NCBI GenBank assembly: GCA_024699855.1 | Contig: JAMPIQ010000002.1 | Span: forward strand, 7,068,001 to 7,132,000 | Direction of reading: 5' to 3' | Origin: Aphelenchoides besseyi | Taxonomy: Eukaryota; Nematoda; Chromadorea; Rhabditida; Aphelenchoididae | DNA: 64,000 nucleotides | Shown: piece after piece, positions 11,150 through 20,878 of the stretch | Numbering within the stretch: position 1 is the first letter of the stretch | How the letters are laid out: every line of letters begins with the position of its first letter | The notes under the pieces: model-generated | Database searches by the model: none | Seen by the model: only the letters and a program-made list of their open reading frames with translations | Told to the model about the DNA's origin: nothing | Program-made: the position numbers and the translations under genes

Positions 11150-11584
11150 TTATAGTGTAATGTACGTGTACTGCTTGTAGCAAGAACCGCACACTATGTT
11201 GTTCTCGAGACGACGCCAATTTAAAAGGCGATTTGTTGCTTTTGAGCGTCCACAATTGCAACATACCTTATTGTCAAATTTCCTACTTTTGTATGTGAGT
11301 TGTACTTCTATTGTCCATTCATTGCCATGCTAATAGAAAAGTTAACACGCAAATTAATATTCCTTACCTTGCTGAAGTGTGTGTCGCATTTGCCACATCA
11401 AATCTGTCCGTTTTAGAGCGACTAAGCTGAATAGATTGGTCCGCTGTGATCATATTCCCACAATTTTCATAGTTGTAACATTTGGTGCCTACTGCGTACT
11501 TTCTGAATCGGCCTGGATATTTCTTCCGGATACTAAATACAAATGGGTTATTGTTATCGTTAGAACCACTTACGCCATTCTCAT
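11150..11584 (-). CDS. Small protein with GATA-like zinc finger
   Basis: The start at 11584 encodes MRMA, then a 41-base intron (GTAAGT to TTTAG), then a basic stretch and KYAVGTKCYNYENCGNM. The last exon (from 11325) encodes EVQLTYKSRKFDNKVCCNCG, then NRLLNWRRLENNIVCGSCYK and a stop at 11150. The C-x2-C-x20-C-x2-C layout with NWRR and CGSCYKQY resembles a GATA finger (C-x2-C-x17-C-x2-C with LWRR and CNACGLYYK) with a longer loop. The middle join is uncertain: the best donor (GTAAGG at 11368) puts a second CGKC pair in frame only if one base is gained or lost, whereas a weaker GTGGCA donor keeps the frame but drops CGKC. A sequence-specific DNA-binding role is inference from the finger. About 110 residues. 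Confidence 0.5.
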
Positions 11585-12753
11585 CACTTTTAACGTAAAA
11601 ATAGTGACAGCCTTGACACCTGATTAGTCACCTCTATAACTAAACCACACCCCAATAAAATACTTCCCGCCACAATGAGCTCCCGAAAAAAACAACTCTC
11701 CCAGCAACTTTTCTTCCAGATTCCAAATTTCAAATAAAATTCTGATCATCGTCTACAAAAACATACCGAAAAAATGCACCTTTTGCGGTCGTTCAAAAGT
11801 CAACATTTTTTGGCCGAGTGGTGAGTGCGCCGGATTTTTGGCGCCGGGGGTCGAAAGTTCGATCCCGCCCGCTGACATTTGATTGTGCACAGTGGGGGAA
11901 TTGATTGTTTGAGTGTATGGCTGAGTAGTTTTTGATTCTATTCAATTCTTACAGTGTATATTCAATTCTTAAAGTGTATTATAGTATACATGTCGCCACT
12001 TTACGGTCCATAATTTGAATATCGCTACTTTCGCATATTTCTTTATATCTAAAATTGCCGTGAAGTTTGAACTTTGAGGTTGTTGTGTTGAAGGTTGTCG
12101 ATTGAAGGTTCGTATTGTGATGATCAACGAACTGAGGTTTCGGTTCGCTACTTAAGTGCTTAAATGTTGATTCGTTAGGTTAGCACATGATTTTCGATTA
12201 ATTGGTTGTTGACGCGCAAGGTTATCACAATCAGTTCTAATCGTTTGTTTCCTAAAGATTGCTACCATTGGGTGCAAAGATTTGGCGTCGCTATTTAATT
12301 TTGGGTTCATCGTCCTGGAGTGAGTGTTGATTTCGCTAGGGAAGTCGAGTTCATGTGGTTTTGTAGGTTGTTGGATTGACTTCTTTTGTTGTTTCAGCTC
12401 ATTGGTTAATACTCAGGATGGTGATATCCGGTCGATAAAATGTATGATAAACGAATATGTCTACTGAATTCACTGAGTTTGGAGTATTTCCAATGCGGCT
12501 TCGGTGACGTACATTGATAATCAGTGTTTTCGATCACTTTCATAACCGAACCACACCACAATAAAACGTGGAGGAGTCTTTTGAGCCATTTGGAGAGTGA
12601 CAGCCTGTGGATTTTTGAGTGTTTTTGTTGGCAAAGTAGTCGTTGGTCTTGCACTTTTCGGGCTGAAGGCCCCAAACGCCAGGTAGTCAACTATATCAAC
12701 TCCAACTCCCCTCCAACCCACGCCACTAACCCAACGCCACTAACCCAACGCCA
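11585..12753. other. Intergenic region with degenerate tRNA-like element
   Basis: Between two minus-strand zinc-binding genes. It holds a tRNA-like relic (11804-11880), two copies of a roughly 20-base ATTCAATTCTTA.AGTGTAT motif at about 11939-11980, and T/G-rich sequence. Minus-strand frames at 12406-12721 are open for 60-95 codons but lack convincing composition. Confidence 0.4.
11804..11880 (+). repeat. Degenerate tRNA-like element (possible tRNA-derived SINE head or tRNA pseudogene)
   Basis: TGGCCGAGTGG (11811-11821) is a perfect Pol III A box as in class II tRNAs, and AGTTCGATCCC (11857-11867) is a near-perfect B box. A GCGCC/GGCGC stem lies between them where the anticodon stem would be. 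The acceptor stem and T stem do not pair, so this is not a functional tRNA. Its boundaries are approximate. Confidence 0.45.
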
Positions 12754-12757
12754 CTAA
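12719..12757. repeat. Short tandem repeat, three copies of a 14-base unit
   Basis: The unit CGCCACTAACCCAA occurs nearly three times in a row. The last copy overlaps the stop codon (12754-12756) of the minus-strand gene, so the repeat sits at the 3' end of that coding region. Confidence 0.8.
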
Positions 12758-13687
12758 CGGCAAAAGACGGGAGCGAAGCGACCGTCTTGTCCGTTGTAAC
12801 TAGAATATAATTGCAAAAATAGTCAAAAATGTCAATACCTGTAAAAATGAGTTTTATAACTGGGCGCTTGAGGTGATTCATCGTAATAAAAGTCAATGTG
12901 ATTTGGGTCTTGACATTTAACACCGGGTGCGCCAACGTTAGTGAATACTGGCGGCACGCGTTCCTTGCCGTCGAAATCCTTGAACAAATGGTGTTAAGTA
13001 AGAGAAGTAAAATTGCCTTCATCGGACAATATCTCCACAAATAATTATAACACACGGGGCAATGGGCTTTTCCAGGTTGCTGACAACAGCCAAGTTGTTT
13101 GGAGACTTGAAGTTAATATTCAACATCCAGTTTTCTTTCATACTGTTACGCACATTAGGACAATTCGGATTTGAGCATTTTGTGCCAATTGGAACCGTTT
13201 CCCGAGTTTTGGAAAGGCCATTGTTTGCAAGTATTTCTAAATAATCAATATCATTAAATGCTATAATTGATTAGTCTTACTTTGAACAATCGCTTGATAT
13301 TCCGGAACGCTGATGTCGTCGACCTCTTGAACGTTGACCTTGAACGGGTCCCGATTCCGAAAAAACGGGTATATTGAAACAGACTCCGGAAAATCAATGT
13401 AACCAGGCAATATGCTGAATTCACTGATATTGCAAAACTCAAAATGAGAAATCCGATGCTCGAACTTACTTTTAGGTTGTTCCTACTCCAATAGAAAATG
13501 GTTGCTCGATCGTTCCGTTCTTTCCACAACAGCCAAGACGGATTAGCAAGTCCTGAAACGCAGCATTATTACGCAAAAAAAGATTTTTTACTTCATAATT
13601 CCATCTTATATCGGGATTGTCAATCTGCGCGTATATCGAAGACCTTCGAGAATCGATCGATGCGTACTCGTTCTCGTTGCTCGACAT
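12754..13687 (-). CDS. Cysteine-rich, probably zinc-binding protein, unrecognised
   Basis: The ATG at 13687 starts MSSNENEYASIDSRRSS. Reading with short introns gives about 255 residues: an N-terminal part (AAFQDLLIRLGCCGKNG), a proline-rich part (SEFSILPGYIDFPESV), then PIGTKCSNPNCPN joined across a 74-base intron to QPGKAHCPVCYNYLWRYC, and a C-terminal part VFTNVGAPGVKCQDPNHIDF ending in GQDGRFAPVFCR. C-x4-C-x8-C-x2-C looks like a zinc site. The segment [IV]GTKC[SY]N is shared with the small gene at 11150-11584, suggesting a common origin. One intron (12979-13016) is GC-AG. All joins used are in frame, but no known family was recognised and the CCPN/QPG join is the least certain. Confidence 0.6.
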
Positions 13688-14183
13688 GTTGAGCTCAAAA
13701 AAACAAGCGATGAGTGACGATTCCTAAACGCTCGACGACTTCGCTGAAACAGCATTAGTTGCAGGAAATCCGAAATTCTTTCCGAGTAGTCCCATTGTGG
13801 ACAAGGTGCCTCGACTTTGCTTTGAAGATCGCGCCAAAACAAAATCGACGGAGTAAGATGTTTGTGTTGTTGTAAAGCAAAATGCCGAAATTTAAGGGTT
13901 CGGACAAAAAACCACAGCTTCTGGAAATTTTTCTACATTTACACACACACTTCGACCCCCAACAAAGCAATCCAAGACGTTAATCATGCATCTTCTAATC
14001 ACCTAAGTAATAAGAAACTAAATCCAAACAGCGCAAAGTTTCCGGGTTCTGCGAATACAATAGCATCTAACCTCAAATCTTCTCGAGTATTTGTGTTAAT
14101 GAACAGTTGAAACCCGAAGTGAATCTGAGGTTTTTATTGCGAGAAAATGTTTGGTACAGAAAATGAACATAGAATGTGAGACA
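13688..14183. other. Intergenic, no gene seen
   Basis: Upstream side of the cysteine-rich gene. It contains open frames only as shadows and a short ACACACAC run near 13938. No element is assigned. Confidence 0.35.
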
Positions 14184-14540
14184 CTAGTGATTCGATTGGC
14201 TTGATAGACGTTTGATGAAGTCAGTTTTCGGAGATTTCAACTTCACACATAACTCCTGAAAGAACGTTTTTAGTTTGTTCTTGATTCCGAAACTCACCTT
14301 TAGACCATTAATTTCTTTGATCATCAACTCCACGAGCTTGGTCTTTACAGTTTAAACGAAATGAAAACTTCAAGAAGCGTTTACACGACAATTCTTTTGT
14401 TCTTTGCCGTCATTTGGTTTTGTGTGTTCTTACAATAATCAGTTGAATTTGTTGCTCGTAGACAAGTGAAGTCGCCCATCGAAATCGTGAAATTAGGGCA
14501 GTTGAAGCTCCTTTGTTTAGCTCAATTTTCTGTTGATTAA
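14184..14540 (-). CDS. Small helical protein, start not resolved
   Basis: Two or three exons read as one helix-rich protein. The first piece (about 14540-14440) gives LNKGASTALISRFRWATSLV and YEQQIQLII. A 91-base intron leads to TKLVELMIKEINGLK, then a 43-base intron (GTGAGT to TTTCAG) leads to ELCVKLKSPKTDFIKRLSSQ and a stop at 14184. Frames are kept at both joins. No ATG was found in frame; a CAACAG acceptor at the upstream end means an upstream exon is likely. The 3' end of the chromodomain gene, with its AATAAA near 14560, is just upstream on the same strand. Function unknown. Confidence 0.45.
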
Positions 14541-14783
14541 ATTTTATAACACTTTATTTTTAATAAAATAAGGAACAACATTAAAAACCCGATTTACAGG
14601 AATCGGCTGAATTACAGAAAGAAATAGCAAATCTGTGCCTTAAAGCGTGCTATTATAGAGATACACACAAATTTGTTGATTTAAAAGATTAAGATAATGT
14701 TGGTAACATTTGGAAAGATTTTTCGGTTTTGACCGTGATTTCAACAGAAGCAGACGCTATGGTTTTATCTAAAACATGTGTGG

Positions 14784-15982
14784 TTATTGTGAGATCCGTT
14801 TCCCGAACGAACTTGGCATTTTAGAATCGTCATCAGAATCGTCCGAGATTTCGGGAAAAAAATCGTTATCTTCTTCGCCCGATGAGAATATCAGCTTGAG
14901 TAAGTAATCCACGTTGCTGTTGTGAGAATCCGGTCGGTGTTCTTCGTCAATAACCAAGCTTTGAGTATCATCTTCAACAGGTGAAGGACTCGACTGTCCA
15001 TCGCGAAACGGAGCCAACATCTCGTCGACGTCCAACGGTATCTTCGCTAAAGTACTCACAATTAAAACTCAAGAAACGGTCGTTTACTCAAAGTGTCAGT
15101 CGTTTTTGAACTCCCCGAAGCTTTCGAAGTCATCGCAGCTTTTAACGTTTTGCTTTTTGACAAGCTCATGGACAACTTCAATTGTTCACGATTGAATCTA
15201 CTGAGTTTTATGTCTTTGTGTTTTTTAGGAATGATTGGAATAATCTCGATTCCGCTGTGATCTGTGTTCACGAAATTTTCCTACAATCATACGATAAACA
15301 TGTAAATAATAAGACTAACCATCTTTGCCTTCTTGGATTTGCTTGAAGTGTCGTGTTTCGATGATCGCTTTCGATTGCGTTTGGGCTGCTCGAAGATTCT
15401 GTTCTGTGGCTGCTTTTGACTTGTCGACGATTTTGTAGAGGCCGTATAGTCGGAGTCACTGTCCTCTTCTGGTACTTGGAGTTGAGGTTTCCTCTTCGGA
15501 AATTCTACTGTAAACACCAGAATCTGTCAACATACCTTTTTTTTGGTCTTCGACTGTCGACTTTGTTTACTCGTGGAAGGCGCCTGTTCGTCTTCTGACG
15601 ACGATTCAATTCGAAGGTACTTAGGCGGTTTGTGAAGACTAAAATTCGAGTTGTAAGTTAAACAAAAGAAAAGCGATACTTTTTTTTCTCATTGATATAT
15701 CTCTCTTTATCGTAGGGCGTACGCTTCTGCAATCGATCGAATTTCTTTTCGAATGCTTTCACCTTCTCAATGCAGTTCTAAAAACCTCAAAAATAAATCA
15801 AAATGATTGCGTTATGACACCGTGCAATTTTCGATAGGCTCCCAAGTATTCTGATCGAAATCGTAATTCTTCCATTTAACCCGATACTCAATACGACCAT
15901 TGTAAAATCGTCTATCTATTATGGCTTCTACTTCAAATTCTTCTTCCTTGTCCCACTTTTCAATTTCTCGTTTGTGTCCCAT
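14784..15982 (-). CDS. Chromodomain protein
   Basis: Chromodomains bind methylated histone tails (usually H3K9 or H3K27) and recruit silencing factors in the nucleus. After the ATG at 15982 (MGHKREIEKWDKEEE) comes EFEVEAIIDRRFYNGRIEYR, VKWKNYDFDQNTWEPIENC: the E-x-V-E-x-I, Y-x-V-K-W and NTWEP blocks of a full chromodomain at about residues 15-60. The aromatic cage positions (F/Y, W, W or F) appear filled. The rest is low-complexity: a lysine-rich part (TKSSTSQKQPQNRIFEQPKR), serine/acidic stretches (DSDDDSKMPSSFGKR) and no recognisable chromoshadow domain. So it is Cbx/HP1-related only through the chromodomain. About six exons with short introns; an upstream acceptor before the first exon leaves a slightly longer N-terminus possible. 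Confidence 0.85.
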
Positions 15983-16913
15983 TGCGCCGAAAGCTACTGC
16001 GTCTTTTTGGAACCTTAAATGACATTGAGCAATTAAAATAACAACGGAAATTGTACAAAAAGTATATTGGAAAGATTAAGAAAAGAGTTGGAGAATTTCG
16101 TTCACGTGTTAAGTCTACACTCGAGAGAGTTCATGGCCAAGAGTGTTTTAGGCAAAAGAAACTTGTAAATCTCTTGACTTAGAACAACAAACACATGCAA
16201 TATACAGGAACAGTACTAAGATTATGCAAACAGTTGGATCCAGCGAGAGTTTTTATCCTGTCAATTGACGGCGAACGAGTAACTAACCGGAAGCGGTCAC
16301 GTGATTCAGCGATTGGAAGTTTAAGATAAACTGATGCCGTAAGTATCGAAAAAATAAACAATAATAAGTGCTTATTGCGGTCCTTTTGATCTGTTTTCAC
16401 TTATGTCAGAGTAACGCAAGAACTCAACTAAGTGCTCGCAGTCAGTGACTCGAAGTTATGCGGCTGGCTCGTAGCTGCGAGATGTTTAGTAATACGAACC
16501 GGATGTAATACAATACAATTCTGTGTCGTGGCCATTCAATTGGTTCACAGCAATTGATTGGCAGTCTCGCCTTTATACGCAACAATAAGAAAGAAGGTTT
16601 ATGCCTTCACAACAATCAATCATTCGGGAACAAACTGAAAGATGATATTCACTATTTAGGCCCAAAACAAAATTCTGTGTTTATATCTTTGGGATAGATA
16701 GACATTTGCAAAAGTGTCATGCGAAGCACAAACAGACAAAAGCAGCGCAAAACGATAAAAACATTAAAATACCTTCTACGCACGCGTATGCTTCCAATTG
16801 TGACCTGATGCGCAAAGTCGAAGAAAAATGCTACTCGTGTACTTCAGTAAGACACGAACAAAAATTCTTCCTTTCATCGTTTAAAAAGCATAAAAAAGCC
16901 AAAAGCCGTCGAT
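15983..16913. other. Intergenic, no supported gene
   Basis: AT-rich sequence. An 81-codon plus-strand frame at 16706-16951 is lysine-rich with no recognisable feature and overlaps a better minus-strand candidate, so it is not called. Confidence 0.35.
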
Positions 16914-17102
16914 TCAACGTTTGCCACAAAACAACGACTGCAATCGATTGAAAGAACACAACTTTTCTTTTCCGGACCAACGACCGTTTTTAGGCCCAAG
17001 TGATTGCTGAACGGAAACCGCGAAGTCTTTTGATTTACGAAACCAATCAAGATCGACAGGTACCAAGCATGAAGCTGCTACAAACCAACAAAACAAATTC
17101 AT
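16914..17102 (-). CDS. Putative small secreted peptide, 62 aa
   Basis: A true ATG at 17102 begins MNLFCWFVAASCLVPV, a plausible signal peptide. The remaining part has KNGRWSGKEK and three cysteines (CS, FCGKR) in the last 15 residues. It might be a precursor of a short peptide, but no repeats or family were recognised. The only evidence is the signal-like start and the uninterrupted frame. Confidence 0.35.
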   Translation of the reverse strand: MNLFCWFVAASCLVPVDLDWFRKSKDFAVSVQQSLGPKNGRWSGKEKLCSFNRLQSLFCGKR

Positions 17103-17189
17103 AGCAATTAGGTAACAGTATTTAGATACAAGAGTATCCTAAAATGTCAGTGAGTATTGTCTGCTTAAGTGGTCACTAAAACTCGTGAC

Positions 17190-17497
17190 TCACATCTGCG
17201 CATTTGTGAACAGACGTCGACTGAATAATTCCAGTCGAAAGCCTCCTTGCAAGAGTAGCTTTAAATTAAACCAAGCAAAATCAACGGCCCGCAGATTACA
17301 ATAACCGAATGTTCAATGGTTGAAGCAAATGATACGTAGCTACTCGTAAGTTGAACGTATAGATCTCTTCTTTCGGTTAAAAAGCTCATTGAAAACACCG
17401 CAGAGAAAGTAATGTTCTCTATCAGAATTAAAGCAATCTGTCTAAGATTACCGTCTCCATTCTGTTGGTAATACAGAAACTGTTCCTGTTGAGACAT
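17190..17497 (-). CDS. Small protein, unrecognised, two exons
   Basis: The ATG at 17497 starts MSQQEQFLYYQQNGDG. The frame continues through LRQIALILIENITFSAVFSM and LTSSYVSFASTIEHSVI. A 43-base intron (GTAATC to TTTAAAG) then joins LLLQGGFRLELFSRRLF with a stop at 17190. The result is about 88 residues, moderately hydrophobic but without a clear membrane span. The intron has the window's standard length and keeps the frame, which supports a real gene. Function unknown. Confidence 0.5.
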
Positions 17498-20400
17498 TCA
17501 GTCAACAAACTCAGTAATGGAACGAAATGTCCGAATTAGATGAAATCTAATTGATACCCGACTTTACTCAATGGAACTTTAGAGCCTTTTCATCAGAATT
17601 CATTCCTACCAAGGAGATCGTTAACGTCTTGTGTTGTCCTTCATCTTTTTATTTTATGTGTGTTTGTTGCTTTCAAGCAACTGACTCATTTGACCATCTG
17701 GAACGCGCGAGTTGTTTGCGTCGATTCTCGACTGTTCGTCTCCCGCCATTTTTGACCGCCCGAATTCAAGTCCCTCAGTGACCTTGGAGTTTTTTGGTAT
17801 TCGAATCTTTTCGACCGCTACTCCTGTCCTTAAACCTTGTTTTCGAATTTCGCTCGTTTTCGGTTCGCACAAGTTTATGTTGGATTTGAAAGTGGTCATA
17901 TGAGTGGATTGCAAGATCGCAATCGGTCGCTGCGTCCAGTTGGTTTTTTGCGCGTTCAATTTTCGAATCGCCAACCTGCCGACGCCGCTGCCATTTTTTG
18001 CCTCATCGTCCACTTTGCCATTCGATTGCTGGCGCGCGCCGATGACGAATTGGTGGCGATTGATTTCGCCGATATGATCGTCTATGTAAATTGGACGGCA
18101 AGAAGTTTGTTTTTGCAACAAGTCGTCGGTCGAGTTGCGAACGTCCGAATTGTTTGCACCTGACACCAACCGATTGGTCGTATGCGTTCGATAACGTCAA
18201 AATTGATAAGAACAAATGGACACTACTTCGTCTTCGCAATCTGACAGCTGGTGGCTGCACAGGTTACAAGCGCGAACTGCTGGTTTTCGAGCTCGTAAAT
18301 GGACTTCTGCTCATCGATTCGAATTTCATTTGAACGCGCCTAAATTTCGCGTTTCACATGATTGGTCAGTCGAATGGCGCGTTTTCTTGTAGACTTTGAT
18401 GGCAGTGCGCGCGCTTTTACAGACAGAACGAACGGGTACCCTTCTTGGGACTGCTGACTAGAAATCCAATATTCGGATCTCTAGCCGGTCATTAGAGCGG
18501 AACCAAACGAGCAACGGAATGGACAGTCAACCGTTCAAAGACCATCCGTTCACTTTGGCCAGTTGATTGAGCGAATGCCAAATGGCGCGTCTGTTGGATG
18601 GAGATAGTCAGTTCATAAATAACTATCGTATCTCCGAGTTTGTAAGACAAATTGAAAATCGTCCTTTCAGTTTGATTTAATTCGTCTATTCGTTGAGCCG
18701 TAACTCCTTACACAACAAACGGCATAAGACGCTTCTTTGTTGCATCGGTACTTGGTTTTATGAACTGAGCTTCGCCGGAGTAATTTCGCTTTTCGTCGAT
18801 TTTGATTGCGAGAATTTACCATCATTCCAAGCGACTTTTATGAGCAGTTTGGTAGTGCTCGAACATCTCCTTTTTATGTCAGCATTTGATATTGAATTGA
18901 TTAGTAAGCTTGAATCTGTCTTTTTCCATTCTTTTGTATCTTTGCTTGATTTGACCATAAATCTCAGTCGTAATGAGGAAGAGATTAGCATACGCATATT
19001 CGCAAGATTCTGTCACGTTTCATTGTTTGTAGCCGCAACCTTTTTCTCAAATCTTTCCTATGACCTTGTTTACCGTAATTCCAGTACACGAGACAAAGAA
19101 GCACGCAATCTTTAAACTCGGTTTCCAGCAGTTTGTTACCGATCGTTTGCAGTTAAATATTTTTTATGTCGTTTCACGATAGCTGACCACTCGTCTTTAG
19201 GCGAAGATGCCGATCGCCATGCTCATTACTTTGTTCAGTCGACGAAAACGGTCATTGCTGGAGGTTGACCCTTATTACGATGCTAATGTCGGATAATGGG
19301 AAATTCGCGAGTCAAGATGAAATGATTGACGAGTTTTGTTTCTTGATTATTCCTTCACATTGCACTTTGATTTCCTGTTGATCTGAAATATTAGACGGGA
19401 AAATGAAAAGAGTGACCGTATAGGTTTACAATCTCTGTCACATTAACGCGACGGCATTATGATTCAAGTTTTTGGCGCCCTGATCTGTCGCACGTTTTCG
19501 TTGACCTTTTCGCGCGTATCAAACAAACGGCCACGCGATAAAACTCGTGTATCATCGATGGAACACGCAAGGTTGTTCGATTATCAGGATTAGATCTTGA
19601 AGATCGCGAATGTCAATCAAAAAAAGAGTTGCGAATGAAAGCCGTAATCGGGCAGCTCTTTGTTGTCAACAGGCGTGACCTTTGACGTCTCTTTTGCTAC
19701 GTGAGTAAAGGCTCTAAATCATCGTTCATTGTGAGCCGATCTTCAACGTTGAGAGATCGAACGGTTGTCGATTATGGTTTGAACTTCAGCTGAAAATTTC
19801 GAACAGTGTTTGGCGCGAGTATTCGATTTTCGTATCTTTCTTACCGACAAATATTTTGGCGCGAGTTCTCTGATTCCGCGCGAATTGTCCTCGACGACCT
19901 TCGCACATTCGACGTTCTTTTACTCGCGCCGTCGCTATTCAGTCGTTCGCGAAAGTTTTGTCCAAGTAAGAGCAACGATTTCGTGTTCAACTGCTTCGCA
20001 TATTCCAAGCAGACCACCGTTGGTTATGAATTTGATTTATCGTGTCCTTGAGTAAAATCCGTCACGCCCATTTGACACTTCACGCAGACCAGTGGGATGC
20101 TAAGTTTCCAACGAGATCACGAGTCAAACTATCGGACGAAAGCAACGAGATTAAGCGGCTTAGTTAGACTTGTTCTATTTTGAGGTCTTTGATTGCTGTT
20201 GTCCTCCAATTTCCTTTAAACTTGCTCCCGTCTAGTTTCAAGCGTCTTGTAGGTCGTTGCATTTGACTGGAAAGCAGATTTCACAATCGACTCAAAAGAC
20301 GAAAACAAAGCTCGAGAGTCATTTGACGGTCTAAGACGCCAAATCGGTCGGTTTTTTGCGCGTCGATTCTCTTATTTTGTTTCCTATTTTTGCAGTAGTC

Positions 20401-20521
20401 CTTTTACTTTGTGAGATTTGCCATTTTTGCGGCGTTTTGTAATCAACGTGTTTGACGGCGATTTAGTTACTTGTAACTCGAATAGTGTTTTAGGTCACTT
20501 ATCGAAACTCCTCGCACGAAA
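17498..20521. other. 3-kb non-coding, pyrimidine-rich region upstream of the KEN-box gene
   Basis: The plus strand is T-rich over most of this stretch. Frames of 60-170 codons occur on both strands (for example 17654-18169 minus and 18693-19115 plus) but none has a recognisable motif, they overlap each other, and joining them by short introns gave nothing. The likeliest reading is promoter plus long 5' untranslated exon or intron of the gene at 20522, whose ATG is preceded by a TTTTAG acceptor-like site at 20490. Two TTTGGCGC sites occur at 19809 and 19855. Confidence 0.4.
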
Positions 20522-20878
20522 ATGCCTGTGGACAGCGATCTGAATAACTGGAATAAGGAGAACGTCGTGGTCAATTCATCACCTCTTCAACCAATGCAAG
20601 CACCGGTATCTTCGTTCTCGAACCGAAATCAAGTTCGTTATGTCTTGAAACCGTTGGGATTGAAGCACAGTATTGACGAGAATAATACCAGCGAACTTGA
20701 AGTCTCGAGTGAATACGACGAAGAAAATGCGGAGTTTGGTCCATCGATTCACAAGAAGAGATCCACTATGATGAACTGCATTAAGTTCGAACAACAGAGC
20801 AAAAATGCGAAATCGCTGTTGAAGATCGGACGTCAAGGAGCCATGAAATTGGAAAGCGAAATGAACAAGGCGCAATGA
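20522..20878 (+). CDS. Small acidic protein with KEN box, 118 aa
   Basis: A single-exon frame starts at ATG 20522. Residues 12-14 are K-E-N inside NWNKENVVVNSSPLQPMQ, the layout of an APC/C-Cdh1 degron followed by a serine-proline site. A middle part (NQVRYVLKPLGLKHSIDEN) and an acidic stretch (SSEYDEENAEFGPS) precede a basic/helical end (KSLLKIGRQGAMKLESEMNK). Cell-cycle-regulated turnover is an inference from the motif; family not recognised. An AATAAA signal lies near 21288. The upstream TTTTAG at about 20490 may be a trans-splice or 5' untranslated intron acceptor. Confidence 0.7.
   Translation: MPVDSDLNNWNKENVVVNSSPLQPMQAPVSSFSNRNQVRYVLKPLGLKHSIDENNTSELEVSSEYDEENAEFGPSIHKKRSTMMNCIKFEQQSKNAKSLLKIGRQGAMKLESEMNKAQ

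Noticed and set aside
11811..11870. Functional tRNA gene
   Set aside because: A and B boxes are good, but neither the acceptor stem nor the T stem pairs and the anticodon loop has the wrong size.
12406..12721. Minus-strand frames as an extra exon of the cysteine-rich gene
   Set aside because: The cysteine-rich frame already ends in a stop at 12754 after a well-formed intron, and the downstream frames show no matching motif.
17654..18169. A 171-codon minus-strand open frame
   Set aside because: No recognisable motif, A-rich simply because the opposite strand is T-rich, overlapped by equally long plus-strand frames, and not extendable by standard short introns.
18693..19115. 140-codon plus-strand frame with hydrophobic parts
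   Set aside because: Phenylalanine, leucine and serine dominate as expected for T-rich DNA; begins with a non-ATG codon; no motif.
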